Source: Pseudoalteromonas sp. S16_S37 (GTDB lineage Bacteria; Pseudomonadota; Gammaproteobacteria; Enterobacterales; Alteromonadaceae). Taken from it: a stretch of 43,207 nucleotides of DNA. The DNA lies in NCBI RefSeq assembly GCF_014694405.1, contig NZ_JAAUWV010000041.1:1-43207 (forward strand). Reading direction: 5' to 3'. The position numbers were made by a program, and so were the translations under genes. The notes below the pieces were generated by a model. That model made no database searches. It was not told the origin of the DNA and was given only the letters and a program-made list of their open reading frames with translations. This document shows, piece by piece, positions 8,479-16,734 of this stretch; the first letter of the stretch is position 1; each line of letters begins with the position of its first letter.

Positions 8479-9852
8479 ATGCAGTTTAATCTTGAGAACA
8501 ACCAGCAATTATTAAAATCGTTAGGCTATTTTTTTGAAAAATTTCATCAACAACTCGACACCTTACCGGTCGCGAGCAAGCAAATTCACTTACCCGATAT
8601 TGCGCTATCAGAGCATCCGCGCTGTTTAGATGAATTAAATCAGGTAATTGAAGCGCAGCTAAGTGAGCATGTTTCTGGCAGTAATGGACCAAGATACTGG
8701 GGCTTTGTTACGGGAGGCGCTAACCCAGTTGCAACGTATGCAGATTGGCTTGTGACTACTTACAACCAAAATGTCAGTAAAGGTGGCGATTCGATAGCAT
8801 CCAGTTTCGAGCGCCAAGCGATTAACTGGCTGTTAGAGCTGTTTTCATTGCCAAAACAGTTTAGTGGTTTATTTACCACAGGTGCTACTTCAGCCAATCT
8901 GTTAGGCGCATTAGTAGCAAGGCAATTTGCAGGCGCTCAACAAGGTATAGACATTGCCAAGCAAGGGATGTTTGCACTAGATGTACAGGTGTTTAGTGCT
9001 TGCCCTCATGCTAGTATGATAAAAAGTTTGGGCCTTGCCGGTTTTGGTCAACATACTTGGCAGTCGATTGCGTGTTTAGCTAATAGTGAAGCGATGGATG
9101 TAGATGCACTAAGTGAAGCGCTTAAAAACTCTCGTGCCAAAAGCAAGATTGTTCTTGCTAGCGCAGCAACCGTGACAGGTACTGATTACGATGACTTAAT
9201 GCGGATCAGTGCGTTGTGCAAAGCACATAATGCTTGGTTACATGTAGATGCAGCATTTGGCATGTTTGAGCGATTAGTAAGTGGCCCGACAGGTAAAACG
9301 CGTGGTCTTGAGCTTGCCGATAGCATTACGCTTGATTGCCATAAATGGCTTAATGTGCCCTACGACTGTGGTGTATTTTTAACCCGTCATCATGATGTGC
9401 TTAAACAAACATGTCACGTTGGTGCGAGTTATTTGGTACAAAGTGATGAGTTTGACGATTACTTGTCGTTGGGTATTGAAAATTCGCGCAGATTTAGAGC
9501 TTTTCCGGTTTGGTGCACTTTATTTGCCTACGGTCAATCTGGTATTCGTGAGGCCGTTGAGCGCAATATTTCGCAAGCAAAGGCGCTAGCCCAATGGTTA
9601 GATAGCAGTCCTTATTATGATCTGTTGAAACCTTGTGAGCTGAATGTGGTGGTATTTGCGCCAAGCGCTAAGCATCCATTGTCATCATCAGCCGAGTGCC
9701 AAAAAATGATCAACAGCAGCGGCGAGATTTTTGTTACGCCGGGGCAATGGCAAGGCAAAGCGACGATGCGCGCGGCGTTTAGCAACTGGTCTACACAAAT
9801 GAGTGATGTAGAGCGGGGGGTAGCTGTGCTTGAGCGTATAAGTCAGGCATAA
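8479..9852 (+). CDS. Group II PLP-dependent amino acid decarboxylase
   Basis: This is a 457-residue fold-type I PLP enzyme of the group II decarboxylase family (glutamate, aromatic amino acid, 2,4-diaminobutyrate and histidine decarboxylase relatives). The cofactor site reads clearly. FTTGATSANLLG (132-143) is the phosphate loop. H177 in CPHAS is the ring-stacking histidine, D257 in LHVDAAFG contacts the pyridine nitrogen, and K289 in LDCHKWLNVPYDCG is the Schiff-base lysine. Substrate cannot be read from the sequence. The ribosome binding site is GAGG. It is divergent from a MocR regulator and near a MATE exporter, which suggests a regulated amine-producing module. Some relatives act on aspartate or sulfinic acids, so the product remains open. 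Confidence 0.88.
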   Translation: MQFNLENNQQLLKSLGYFFEKFHQQLDTLPVASKQIHLPDIALSEHPRCLDELNQVIEAQLSEHVSGSNGPRYWGFVTGGANPVATYADWLVTTYNQNVSKGGDSIASSFERQAINWLLELFSLPKQFSGLFTTGATSANLLGALVARQFAGAQQGIDIAKQGMFALDVQVFSACPHASMIKSLGLAGFGQHTWQSIACLANSEAMDVDALSEALKNSRAKSKIVLASAATVTGTDYDDLMRISALCKAHNAWLHVDAAFGMFERLVSGPTGKTRGLELADSITLDCHKWLNVPYDCGVFLTRHHDVLKQTCHVGASYLVQSDEFDDYLSLGIENSRRFRAFPVWCTLFAYGQSGIREAVERNISQAKALAQWLDSSPYYDLLKPCELNVVVFAPSAKHPLSSSAECQKMINSSGEIFVTPGQWQGKATMRAAFSNWSTQMSDVERGVAVLERISQA

Positions 9853-9885
9853 ACCAACATACTACGTGTTTAAGATGTAAGGTTA

Positions 9886-10002
9886 TGAAACAAGTTCAGA
9901 ATGACTAATTAAAGCCAGAATTACGGATTAGCGTCAGAATAAACAGAATCACATTTAAGAGAGTGATTAGCAGGACGACTATGCGCAAACAACATATGTT
10001 GT
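9886..10002. repeat. Decayed REP unit and 14-bp palindrome in the 9853-10095 gap
   Basis: TGAAACAAGTTCAGAATGAC at 9886-9905 matches the core and tail of the REP-like units near 2.6 kb but has lost the full palindrome. ACAACATATGTTGT at 9989-10002 is a perfect 14-bp palindrome about 95 bp upstream of the peptidase gene and could be an operator. No convincing gene was found in the gap. Confidence 0.4.
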
Positions 10003-10095
10003 CTTCCTGGTGCAGTTCAGGATCTCTAAGCAAATGGCATTAGCTATCAACCCGCTATTTTGTGTGCTGTTGAAGGTTTGCGTTATACGTATTCA

Positions 10096-11178
10096 ATGGT
10101 AAGTTTGTTGTATCTTAAGGCTTATGGTTTAACATCTTTGGCTAAAAAACGCTTTCAAACATTAATTTATTGCACCATTGTGCTTATTTTGTTGCTATCG
10201 GTTTTTATATCAAATGGTGTGCTTGAGCACGTTCAAACAATACCGCAGCAAACTGATACACAACAGACAAAGGCCGTTATTTCAACACAAGAATCGGTCG
10301 ACGTTGTGCCAAAACCAAGCCTCAATACTCAAAGCCGCACGAGCGTTGTTGAGCGTTACTGTGATATGAATGGCTTTATAGAAAACCAACAGCAGCGCTC
10401 ACAACAGATCCTCACAATGTTGAGCCCTGAGTTTAGGCATATACAACATGTATTTAGCGCGGGTACTGGGCCGACAATCGTGTTGTCGGTGTATTACACG
10501 CAACTTAAAGAGTTAACGCTCGATATGATAATCGAGCGTTTAAGCTTAGTACATGGCATCTATTCAGAGTTGTTACCTGCAAGTCAAGGCAAGTCCGTAA
10601 CGCTTAATCTAGTGATTTTATCTAACCGTACTCAGTATGAAGACTACACTTCTCGTTATGGTTTTGATCCAAGAACCAGTCAGGGGGTGTTTTTTCATGG
10701 CAGTAACTCTGCGTTTGTTGAGTATAAAAACGACCAACAGGTGATAAAAACTGCCGTTCACGAGGCTGTACATGCGATGAATTTAAGGTTGATTGGACTA
10801 ACCCCCAGATGGCTCAATGAGGGGATGGCACAGTTATTCTCAGGGGTTGATTTGCAAGAAGGGGCGCTCACTTTTGATGTAAAAAAAGAGTATTTGTTGG
10901 CAGAGCCGCACGATATTTACAGCTTGCTGGCGTCAGAATCGCAGTGGGAGAGCATAGATACCGATAAACTGTATTACAGCGGTTGGTCTTGGCTGAGTTT
11001 TTTGATGGGTTCCGAGCAAGGGAGGGAAACCATGGCTCGGTTGTTAATTCAAGAAAGCACTAATCCCTGTAAGGTTCTATCTGGTGATGAAACTTATCAG
11101 ATACTTCAAAGTGTATATCCTACTTTTGAGCAAGCTTTTTATGATTGGCGTCAAACACTCAATAGTCGTTCTGAGTAA
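10096..11178 (+). CDS. Membrane-anchored HExxH metallopeptidase-like protein (DUF1570-like)
   Basis: The ATG at 10096 gives 360 residues; a TTG 12 codons earlier has no better support. A hydrophobic segment at about residues 24-41 (LIYCTIVLILLLSVFI) would anchor the protein in the inner membrane with the bulk outside. A Gln/Thr-rich linker follows. The catalytic pattern H222-E223-A-V-H226, then RWLNE242G, is that of gluzincin zinc peptidases such as the DUF1570 and peptidase MA-like groups, with zinc bound by the two histidines and the distal glutamate. The substrate is unknown. A strong terminator lies just downstream, shared with the convergent small gene. Confidence 0.7.
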   Translation: MVSLLYLKAYGLTSLAKKRFQTLIYCTIVLILLLSVFISNGVLEHVQTIPQQTDTQQTKAVISTQESVDVVPKPSLNTQSRTSVVERYCDMNGFIENQQQRSQQILTMLSPEFRHIQHVFSAGTGPTIVLSVYYTQLKELTLDMIIERLSLVHGIYSELLPASQGKSVTLNLVILSNRTQYEDYTSRYGFDPRTSQGVFFHGSNSAFVEYKNDQQVIKTAVHEAVHAMNLRLIGLTPRWLNEGMAQLFSGVDLQEGALTFDVKKEYLLAEPHDIYSLLASESQWESIDTDKLYYSGWSWLSFLMGSEQGRETMARLLIQESTNPCKVLSGDETYQILQSVYPTFEQAFYDWRQTLNSRSE

Positions 11179-11199
11179 GCTTGGCGAATAAATAAAAAT

Positions 11200-11234
11200 G
11201 CCTTTTTGCCAGCAATGTATGCTGGCAAAAAGGC
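11200..11234 (-). terminator. Rho-independent terminator
   Basis: Perfect 15-bp arms GCCTTTTTGCCAGCA and TGCTGGCAAAAAGGC enclose a 5-nt loop. On the minus strand the stem is followed by ATTTTTATTTATT, a good U-tract, so it terminates the 11256-11561 gene. It may also stop the convergent peptidase transcript. Confidence 0.85.
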
Positions 11235-11255
11235 GCCTCTGGGGATGAGGAAATA

Positions 11256-11561
11256 TTATAGCTTAGCCAAAATTTGCTTTGCTGTCGTTCTGGTTAAACA
11301 AGCCGCCATGGGTGATTGCTGAAACTTTTTGTGGCTCACTTGCTGTGTGTCACCGCTGTGCTGCTGTTCGTCGCCGACAACGTTGACTCTACATTCAATA
11401 CCGTTTTCTAATTCACTGTAATGCAATTCGACTCGCTGCGCTTTGAAGATCACATTCTTGTATGGATAACCTTCAGTAGTATTTATTTGCTCTACGGCTT
11501 GCGTATTCGCATAAGACGCAGTGGTGAATAAAACAAATAGTAATGTTGCTAGTGTTTTCAT
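11256..11561 (-). CDS. Small exported protein of unknown function
   Basis: This protein has 101 residues with a signal peptide over residues 1-18 (MKTLATLLFVLFTTASYA-NT). The mature part is about 80 residues, polar, with two cysteines (in GIECRV and AACLTR) that could form a disulfide in the periplasm. I do not recognise a family. It is divergent from the LysR gene at 11679; the 117-bp region between them contains an 8-bp inverted repeat, so LysR control is likely. A strong terminator follows it. Confidence 0.7.
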   Translation of the reverse strand: MKTLATLLFVLFTTASYANTQAVEQINTTEGYPYKNVIFKAQRVELHYSELENGIECRVNVVGDEQQHSGDTQQVSHKKFQQSPMAACLTRTTAKQILAKL

Positions 11562-11575
11562 GGTGTGGTCTCTTA

Positions 11576-11626
11576 TTTGTCTGTTGGTGTAAATGAATTA
11601 TTGAGCTGTTTTAACGGGCAGACAAA
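11576..11626. promoter_or_regulatory. Bipartite inverted repeat in a LysR divergent promoter
   Basis: TTTGTCTG at 11576-11583 and CAGACAAA at 11619-11626 are perfect inverted copies, 43 bp start to start, about four helical turns. They sit between the small exported protein gene and the LysR gene. LysR tetramers often contact two separated sites in divergent promoters. Confidence 0.5.
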
Positions 11627-11678
11627 CGATAAAAACTTCCCTATACTTTAGTTTTTCTTAATTATATGTGAGTTGGGA

Positions 11679-12566
11679 ATGAGTTTACCTCCGCTAAAAA
11701 GCTTGCAGTATTTTATGCATGCAGCGCATTTAGGTAGCTTTAAACTAGCTGCTGAACAGTTGTTTGTGACTCAAGCGGCAATTAGTCAACAGATAAGAGC
11801 GTTGGAAGCACATCTTGGTTGCGAGCTGTTTATCAGAGAAACTCGTAAAGTAAAACTAACGCGTCAAGGCGAGCAGTTATTACCTCATGTGTTAGGGGCT
11901 TTTAGTCAATTCGAAGCGGGTATAAAAGCCCTCAAACAAGACCCTTCTCCAAATACCTTGAACTTGTCGGTGTTACCCTCCTTTGCGGCATGCTGGTTAT
12001 TACCAAAAATAGATGATTTTCAAAAAAAGCATAATGATATCAAGCTGCGTATTGACCCTAGCGATCAACTTGTTGATTTCGAACAAGGCGAAGCCGACTT
12101 AGGTATCAGGTTTGGACAAGGCAATTATCAGGATTTACATAGTGAATTGTTGGGGGGCGACCAAATGCTGTTAGTGTACAAGCAAGGCATGTTAGAAGAA
12201 AACAAGCCTCTAAAAGCACAATTGTTTGACCATCAGCTGATCATGGATGTGTGTCCAGATGCGCAGCGAGCTTGGCAACTACTATTTGATGAGTTGCTGA
12301 TTCAACCGGCGCAACAGCCTAGTTTTTTAGAAATAGATAATGCGGCGCTGGTGGTGCAAGCCGTTTTGTCTGGGCAGGGCATTGGTATGCTGCGGCGCAG
12401 ACTTATCGAGCCTCAGCTTGTGCATCAACAACTACATGTGTGGCAAGGCTTTGAGCTAATGTGTGAGTATAAATACTATCTCGTTGGACCAGAACATCAC
12501 TTTTCTTGGCCTAAAGTTGATGCGTTTAAAAGTTGGCTACAATCGCATTTTTGCGAATTCGTGTAA
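11679..12566 (+). CDS. LysR-family regulator, GcvA-like
   Basis: The ATG at 11679 gives 295 residues. Residues 1-65 form the winged helix (PPLKSLQYFMHAAHLGSFKL, then AAEQLFVTQAAISQQIRALE). The rest is a periplasmic-binding-protein-like effector domain. The opening LPPLKSLQYF and the later FEQGEADLGIRFGQGNY are typical of the GcvA/AmpR branch. The effector is unknown. It is divergent from the 101-residue exported protein and probably regulates it and itself, following the usual arrangement for the family. Confidence 0.85.
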   Translation: MSLPPLKSLQYFMHAAHLGSFKLAAEQLFVTQAAISQQIRALEAHLGCELFIRETRKVKLTRQGEQLLPHVLGAFSQFEAGIKALKQDPSPNTLNLSVLPSFAACWLLPKIDDFQKKHNDIKLRIDPSDQLVDFEQGEADLGIRFGQGNYQDLHSELLGGDQMLLVYKQGMLEENKPLKAQLFDHQLIMDVCPDAQRAWQLLFDELLIQPAQQPSFLEIDNAALVVQAVLSGQGIGMLRRRLIEPQLVHQQLHVWQGFELMCEYKYYLVGPEHHFSWPKVDAFKSWLQSHFCEFV

Positions 12567-12611
12567 CCAACTATAAAGGCGCATACTGTAATTGACCTCA
12601 GCTTAGGTTAA

Positions 12612-13100
12612 TCAGTAAGCATGTGTTTTAACTGACTCGCACAGGGTATAAAGTCTATCGAGCTTTTCACTGCCTGTGCGTTCGTCCAATTGCGCAACGG
12701 CTGATGCCACTTTATGCCAAGTACCTTCTTTTTTGTATTCGAACATACCATAACCAAACTGCCAATCCTCATTGAGTAACAACCTGACTTTGAGGTTTTC
12801 AACTTCTTTTACTTCGCCGTTAAAGCGTACTTTAGTGGCACAAACACCATTTAAAACGATAACAATAGTGGGTTTATTTACAGATGGGATATATTGCCAA
12901 TCTCCATCCACAGAAGATTGCACATTCGTGTTTGTGTCAGTGGTCGCGTATACTTGGCTGACACCGATTAGGTTATTTGCTCTAGGGTTAATTAACAGCT
13001 GTAGGGTTAGAGATAGATCACCTAGCTGGTTTGGCTTATTAGGCTTTAGCAGATAGGCGGCAGGTAGTAACTCAGAGTGATCGCCAATTAAAGTATTCAT
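12612..13100 (-). CDS. DUF1842-like protein of unknown function
   Basis: This protein has 162 residues, with no signal peptide or membrane segment. The beta-rich N-terminal region (LLPAAYLLKPNKPNQLGDLS, then LTLQLLINPRANNLIGVSQV) resembles the DUF1842 family, whose role is not known. A strong ribosome binding site (AAGGAAAA) precedes the ATG. It converges on the LysR gene and is divergent from the WD40 lipoprotein operon across a 238-bp region that holds a three-half-site operator, so the two sides may share control. Confidence 0.65.
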   Translation of the reverse strand: MNTLIGDHSELLPAAYLLKPNKPNQLGDLSLTLQLLINPRANNLIGVSQVYATTDTNTNVQSSVDGDWQYIPSVNKPTIVIVLNGVCATKVRFNGEVKEVENLKVRLLLNEDWQFGYGMFEYKKEGTWHKVASAVAQLDERTGSEKLDRLYTLCESVKTHAY

Positions 13101-13190
13101 TGCATTTTCCTTTGTTGCCGTAGTGAGCTGTGCATCATGGTAAAGTAGTAACTACTAATACTGCAGGTTAAAATTCAATCAAATTTCTAA

Positions 13191-13219
13191 AATGTGTAAA
13201 TTACACTGGATTACACATT
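13191..13219. promoter_or_regulatory. Three-half-site operator upstream of the WD40/NERD operon
   Basis: AATGTGTAA (13191-13199) and TTACACATT (13211-13219) are perfect 9-bp inverted arms. Between them, TTACAC at 13201 makes a second palindrome, GTGTAA-A-TTACAC (13194-13206), and lies exactly 10 bp from the third half site. It sits between the DUF1842 start and the lipoprotein start. The spacing suggests cooperative binding by a dimeric regulator; it does not fit the CRP consensus. Confidence 0.55.
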
Positions 13220-13338
13220 ATTATTGCAGTTACCCTTTAGCTACAGTGTATCTAGCTGGCACTAAGCTTGCTTTATCAACTGGGTGGTTTTAGCTATGTG
13301 CAATAGGTATCACATGGCAAAAGATATTGAGGTGTAAA

Positions 13339-14328
13339 ATGCGTCAGCATGTGGTTTTTACTATCCTGTTTTTATTGCTATTATCGGGATGCTCAAAGGA
13401 TTTGGCAATTAGCGAGGGGGTTGTTCACCAGTTTGAGGTTGAGCCGTTACTTGTTGGTCAAATTTCCGACGATGGCAGATTGTTGCTTACGGTCACAGCA
13501 TCTGAGCAAGTTAAAGTTTGGCGTACAGCTGCAAAACAAATTGAGTACCAAGTACCACAAAATGAGCTATTAAAACCTGTTCGACATGCACTGTTATCTC
13601 GAGATAATACGCTATTGATAATGGCCAACTATGACACTCTTGGGGTTTGGTCAGTGTCGGGTAAAGCATTTGTGCATAAAGTACAATTTAGTGGTGTTGA
13701 TCCAATGGCGGCGATTAGCCATATTGCGCTGTCTCCTAATAATGGCAGAGTGTTGGTGGCGATGACCGATGGTTCAGTGAATATGGCTGACTTGAACACG
13801 AGACTGAATAACCGCTTTAAGCCCCACGATAGACCGATAGATTTTTTGTCTTTTGGAAATCAAGGAGAGTTATTTTTAACCGGTGCGCAAGATGGCAAAG
13901 TCGGGTTATGGCAGTTTGGCTCTCCAAAGGCATTATTTGAAAAAGAGTTCGCCCATCGGGTAACAAGCTTGAGCGTTAATCAAGACTTTTCACGATTCTT
14001 CGTTTCAGATGGACTAAATGCGCAGCATATAAAAACGCTTACTCGCGGTGAAGAAGTTACTAAGCTAAATTATACGGCGCGCTTTAAAGTATTCAGAAAA
14101 TCTCAGTTTATTCCCACTGCTGAGTTATTGGCTACATCGTCTTCTAAGTCGCATTTAAGTTTGTGGAATACGCAAACTGGTGATGAACTGGGGACTTGGA
14201 CAATTAAAACCCAGCGAGAAGGCGCTACAATCGTGTCTATGCATACGACGCAAACAGGTAAGTTGTATACCCTAAATAGTGACGCTATGTTAGAAAGCTG
14301 GGACTTAAACGCACTAAAAACGCTTTGA
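13339..14328 (+). CDS. WD40-like beta-propeller lipoprotein (paralogue 1)
   Basis: The ATG at 13339 with a GAGGTG ribosome binding site gives 329 residues. The N-terminus ends in a lipobox, LLLLSGC-SK, so it is a predicted lipoprotein; Ser at +2 points to the outer membrane. The rest is a series of degenerate WD40 blades, for example LFLTGAQDGKVGLWQF and LATSSSKSHLSLWN, making a likely seven-bladed propeller that presents protein-binding surfaces in the periplasm. It is clearly paralogous to the next gene, 16 bp away; both share a (T/I)xRFKxFR segment. First gene of a three-gene operon. Confidence 0.82.
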   Translation: MRQHVVFTILFLLLLSGCSKDLAISEGVVHQFEVEPLLVGQISDDGRLLLTVTASEQVKVWRTAAKQIEYQVPQNELLKPVRHALLSRDNTLLIMANYDTLGVWSVSGKAFVHKVQFSGVDPMAAISHIALSPNNGRVLVAMTDGSVNMADLNTRLNNRFKPHDRPIDFLSFGNQGELFLTGAQDGKVGLWQFGSPKALFEKEFAHRVTSLSVNQDFSRFFVSDGLNAQHIKTLTRGEEVTKLNYTARFKVFRKSQFIPTAELLATSSSKSHLSLWNTQTGDELGTWTIKTQREGATIVSMHTTQTGKLYTLNSDAMLESWDLNALKTL

Positions 14329-14344
14329 ATGTAAGGCATCAATA

Positions 14345-15328
14345 ATGATTAGATTTGCTCTGTTAGGGTTGTTTATTTATATGCTGTTGGCATGTAGTGA
14401 GCCTGTAGTGCTTAAATCTACTAACCAATATCAATTTAGTGATGCGCTGGTGCTTGATGGGCAGCTATCTGGGGATGGTGAGCAAGTTATGTTGCTCATC
14501 GAGGGGCCAAATCTGGCGATATGGCGGGTATACGATAAACAGACTGTGATATCCCTTAATGAAACTCAGTTACCAAACAACGTGCGCACAATCCACTTTA
14601 ATGAGCGTGCTAATTTATTATTGGTAGCGGGCGACAATATTGTGCAATTTTGGCAGTCGCTAACAGGGGAGTTGATTGGAAGTTTGGAAGCCAAAGGCGT
14701 TGATGAGTTGGCAAGAGTATCAGCGTTATCAACATCAGATGATGGCGAAGAAATCGCCATTGGTTTTACTGACGGATCAGTGTCTTTATTTAGGCACAAA
14801 AGTAAAGAAATGAAACAATTTATGCCACATTCTAGTAACATTGTTGCCATGCACTTTGTTAAAGGCAATAGAATGATTACTGGCTCTCATGATGGCTTGG
14901 TAAAAGCGTGGGATACGCAATCGGGTGATAATTATTATCAGCGCGAATATAGCTCTAGACTCAGTAGCTTAACGATATCAGCTGACCAACAGCAGTTATT
15001 TGTAGCCGATGCATTAAAAACGCAACAGCTTCTGTCAGTAAGTAATGGCGAAATAATAAGCGAGTTAAGCTACATCACACGATTCAAATGGTTTAGACAC
15101 GCACTGTTCATACCGCATTCTAGGTATCTTGTAACATCCACGCCAAAAGCAGAACTGAGTATTTGGGATGCAGTTTCGGGCAAAGAGCGGTTAAGTTGGC
15201 AGATAGATGTTCATAGTATGGGAACCACCTTATTAGACATGGTGGTCATTAACGACCAGTTAATAACACTCAGTAGCGAAGGGGTGATTGAGACTTGGCC
15301 CTTAAAGTCTGCGTTAACTGACCTTTAA
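14345..15328 (+). CDS. WD40-like beta-propeller lipoprotein (paralogue 2)
   Basis: This protein has 327 residues. The signal MIRFALLGLFIYMLLAC-SE has a lipobox, again with Ser at +2, predicting outer-membrane sorting. WD40-like blades are visible (MITGSHDGLVKAWDTQSG, LVTSTPKAELSIWDAVSG). It aligns along its length with the preceding lipoprotein, showing a tandem duplication that has diverged considerably. The ribosome binding site is AAGG. The downstream NERD gene starts about 30 bp after its stop, and no terminator is seen between the three genes. Function is unknown; a scaffold or sensor role is inferred from the fold. Confidence 0.82.
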   Translation: MIRFALLGLFIYMLLACSEPVVLKSTNQYQFSDALVLDGQLSGDGEQVMLLIEGPNLAIWRVYDKQTVISLNETQLPNNVRTIHFNERANLLLVAGDNIVQFWQSLTGELIGSLEAKGVDELARVSALSTSDDGEEIAIGFTDGSVSLFRHKSKEMKQFMPHSSNIVAMHFVKGNRMITGSHDGLVKAWDTQSGDNYYQREYSSRLSSLTISADQQQLFVADALKTQQLLSVSNGEIISELSYITRFKWFRHALFIPHSRYLVTSTPKAELSIWDAVSGKERLSWQIDVHSMGTTLLDMVVINDQLITLSSEGVIETWPLKSALTDL

Positions 15329-15358
15329 TCAATTTACTTATATTTGTATAATTGTCGT

Positions 15359-16678
15359 ATGCTAAATTTATCTATATTTTTTAGTCACATATTTGGTTTT
15401 CTAAAGCCAAACAAAGCACGCATCGTTTTGATGTGTTCAGCGTTAGCGTGTGCGATGAATGTGCAAGCCCAGAGCGCTCTTTCGGCTGATGTATGTCGTA
15501 GCTTTTTGACCGAGGCCCAAAAGCTAGTTAGCTTAGGCGCCAATCAAAAGGGCCATTCATCCTACAGTCGATTGCAGCGTCTGGAAGAGCGGTTGAGATT
15601 ATTTTGCCCCGATTTTAACTTTGAGCTAAAAACGGTTAATGCGCCGAAAAAGACTGTAAAGAGCGATAACAAACCCCTGTTACAAGTTGCTGCCACTGAT
15701 CTCAAACAAAGTGATGAACAATATCAAGACGCAGATAAACAAAGCGCATGGCTGCAATTTTATAAAGCCTCTGAGCGTTGCAGCAAAGCGCGTAAAACCA
15801 CACAAGAACATGTTTATTGCAGTGAAGAAATTGCACAGCAAAAGCGCGATTTTGAACAGCAATGGCAACAGCAATCAACGGCTCAAGTTTCATCGTCTAG
15901 CGCAAATATAGGACAAAACCTGCAGGCATCTGAGCAAGTCAAAACGCATGTTCCCAATGCTGTTCAGGTTGAATCAAAACAGCCTGAGCCTCAACTACGT
16001 AATACTCATCAATACGAGCAATACGCACAAAGCCAGCAGCAAACGTCAATATGGCTGCATGTTGGCCGTTACGTGTGGTTTATTTTGTTAATCGCCAGCA
16101 TATTAGTGGTGACTGGTACGGTCTGGCCTTATACAAGACGCATACTTCATCATCAAATAAGCCGTATACTATTGAGCTCTTTCTTAGCAAAATCTTTACC
16201 TAAGTCGGATTATAACTTGGTTGGTAAAATACATTTTCTTGCTGATGGCAAAATGCATCATATCGATGAGTTAGTTATTTCAAAGTATGGTATTTTTATT
16301 GTGCAGTATCAAAATCAAGGTGGTGCTATCTGGGAGGACGCACATTCTGATCTTTGGACGCAGAGTATTGATGATGAAAGGAATTATTTTGACAATCCGC
16401 TCACTGAAGTAGCACAAAAAATAAAATGGCTGAAGGGGCTACTGGATATCGAAGCGCATGTTGAAGGTTGTATTGTGTTTCCAAACGATGTGTTTTTTCG
16501 CACACCCATGGCGCAGAAAGTTTGCCTTTATAAAAATGCACCCAGTTACATCCAACAATTTGACGTAACGGTTTTTGAGCCTCAACAACTTGATATGCTT
16601 AAAGAGCAAATAAAGCTATATCAAAAAGATATGTCTTTTACTCAGAGAATTACTCAGTTGGTAACTCAGGGCCCATAA
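15359..16678 (+). CDS. Membrane protein with periplasmic region and degenerate NERD domain
   Basis: The ATG at 15359 gives 439 residues. A signal-like segment at about 23-39 (RIVLMCSALACAMNVQA) precedes a polar, Gln-rich region of about 190 residues with paired cysteines, predicted periplasmic. One transmembrane helix (about 236-256, FILLIASILVVTGTVW) leads to a cytosolic NERD (nuclease-related) domain at about 275-400. The conserved aspartate is D303 in HIDELVISKYGIF. The ExK pair of PD-(D/E)xK nucleases is replaced: FIVQYQNQGG has Q316 and Q318 where family members have E and K. It is therefore probably not an active nuclease. Third gene of the WD40 operon; a link from periplasm to cytosol is inferred. 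Confidence 0.75.
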   Translation: MLNLSIFFSHIFGFLKPNKARIVLMCSALACAMNVQAQSALSADVCRSFLTEAQKLVSLGANQKGHSSYSRLQRLEERLRLFCPDFNFELKTVNAPKKTVKSDNKPLLQVAATDLKQSDEQYQDADKQSAWLQFYKASERCSKARKTTQEHVYCSEEIAQQKRDFEQQWQQQSTAQVSSSSANIGQNLQASEQVKTHVPNAVQVESKQPEPQLRNTHQYEQYAQSQQQTSIWLHVGRYVWFILLIASILVVTGTVWPYTRRILHHQISRILLSSFLAKSLPKSDYNLVGKIHFLADGKMHHIDELVISKYGIFIVQYQNQGGAIWEDAHSDLWTQSIDDERNYFDNPLTEVAQKIKWLKGLLDIEAHVEGCIVFPNDVFFRTPMAQKVCLYKNAPSYIQQFDVTVFEPQQLDMLKEQIKLYQKDMSFTQRITQLVTQGP

Positions 16679-16697
16679 TGTTTTAAGTCAGTGCGCA

Positions 16698-16734
16698 GGT
16701 AACACTCATAATAAGCATGTAAATGAGCGTTACC
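16698..16734. terminator. Hairpin between convergent genes
   Basis: GGTAACACTCAT (16698-16709) pairs with ATGAGCGTTACC (16723-16734) with one mismatch, which is a G-U pair on the minus-strand transcript. The stop codon of the zinc-ribbon gene lies inside the right arm. There is no clear T-run on either side, so terminator strength is uncertain. Confidence 0.45.

Noticed and set aside
9981..10043. 20-codon ORF with an AGGA upstream, possible leader peptide for the peptidase gene
   Set aside because: It is too short to support, contains a palindrome that explains the local pattern, and has no attenuator-like structure.
12588..12608. Small ACCT/AGGT inverted repeat between the LysR and DUF1842 genes as a terminator
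   Set aside because: The stem is only four to six pairs with no T-run, too weak to call.
13192..13293. 33-codon ORF starting inside the three-half-site operator
   Set aside because: No ribosome binding site; the start is part of the palindrome.
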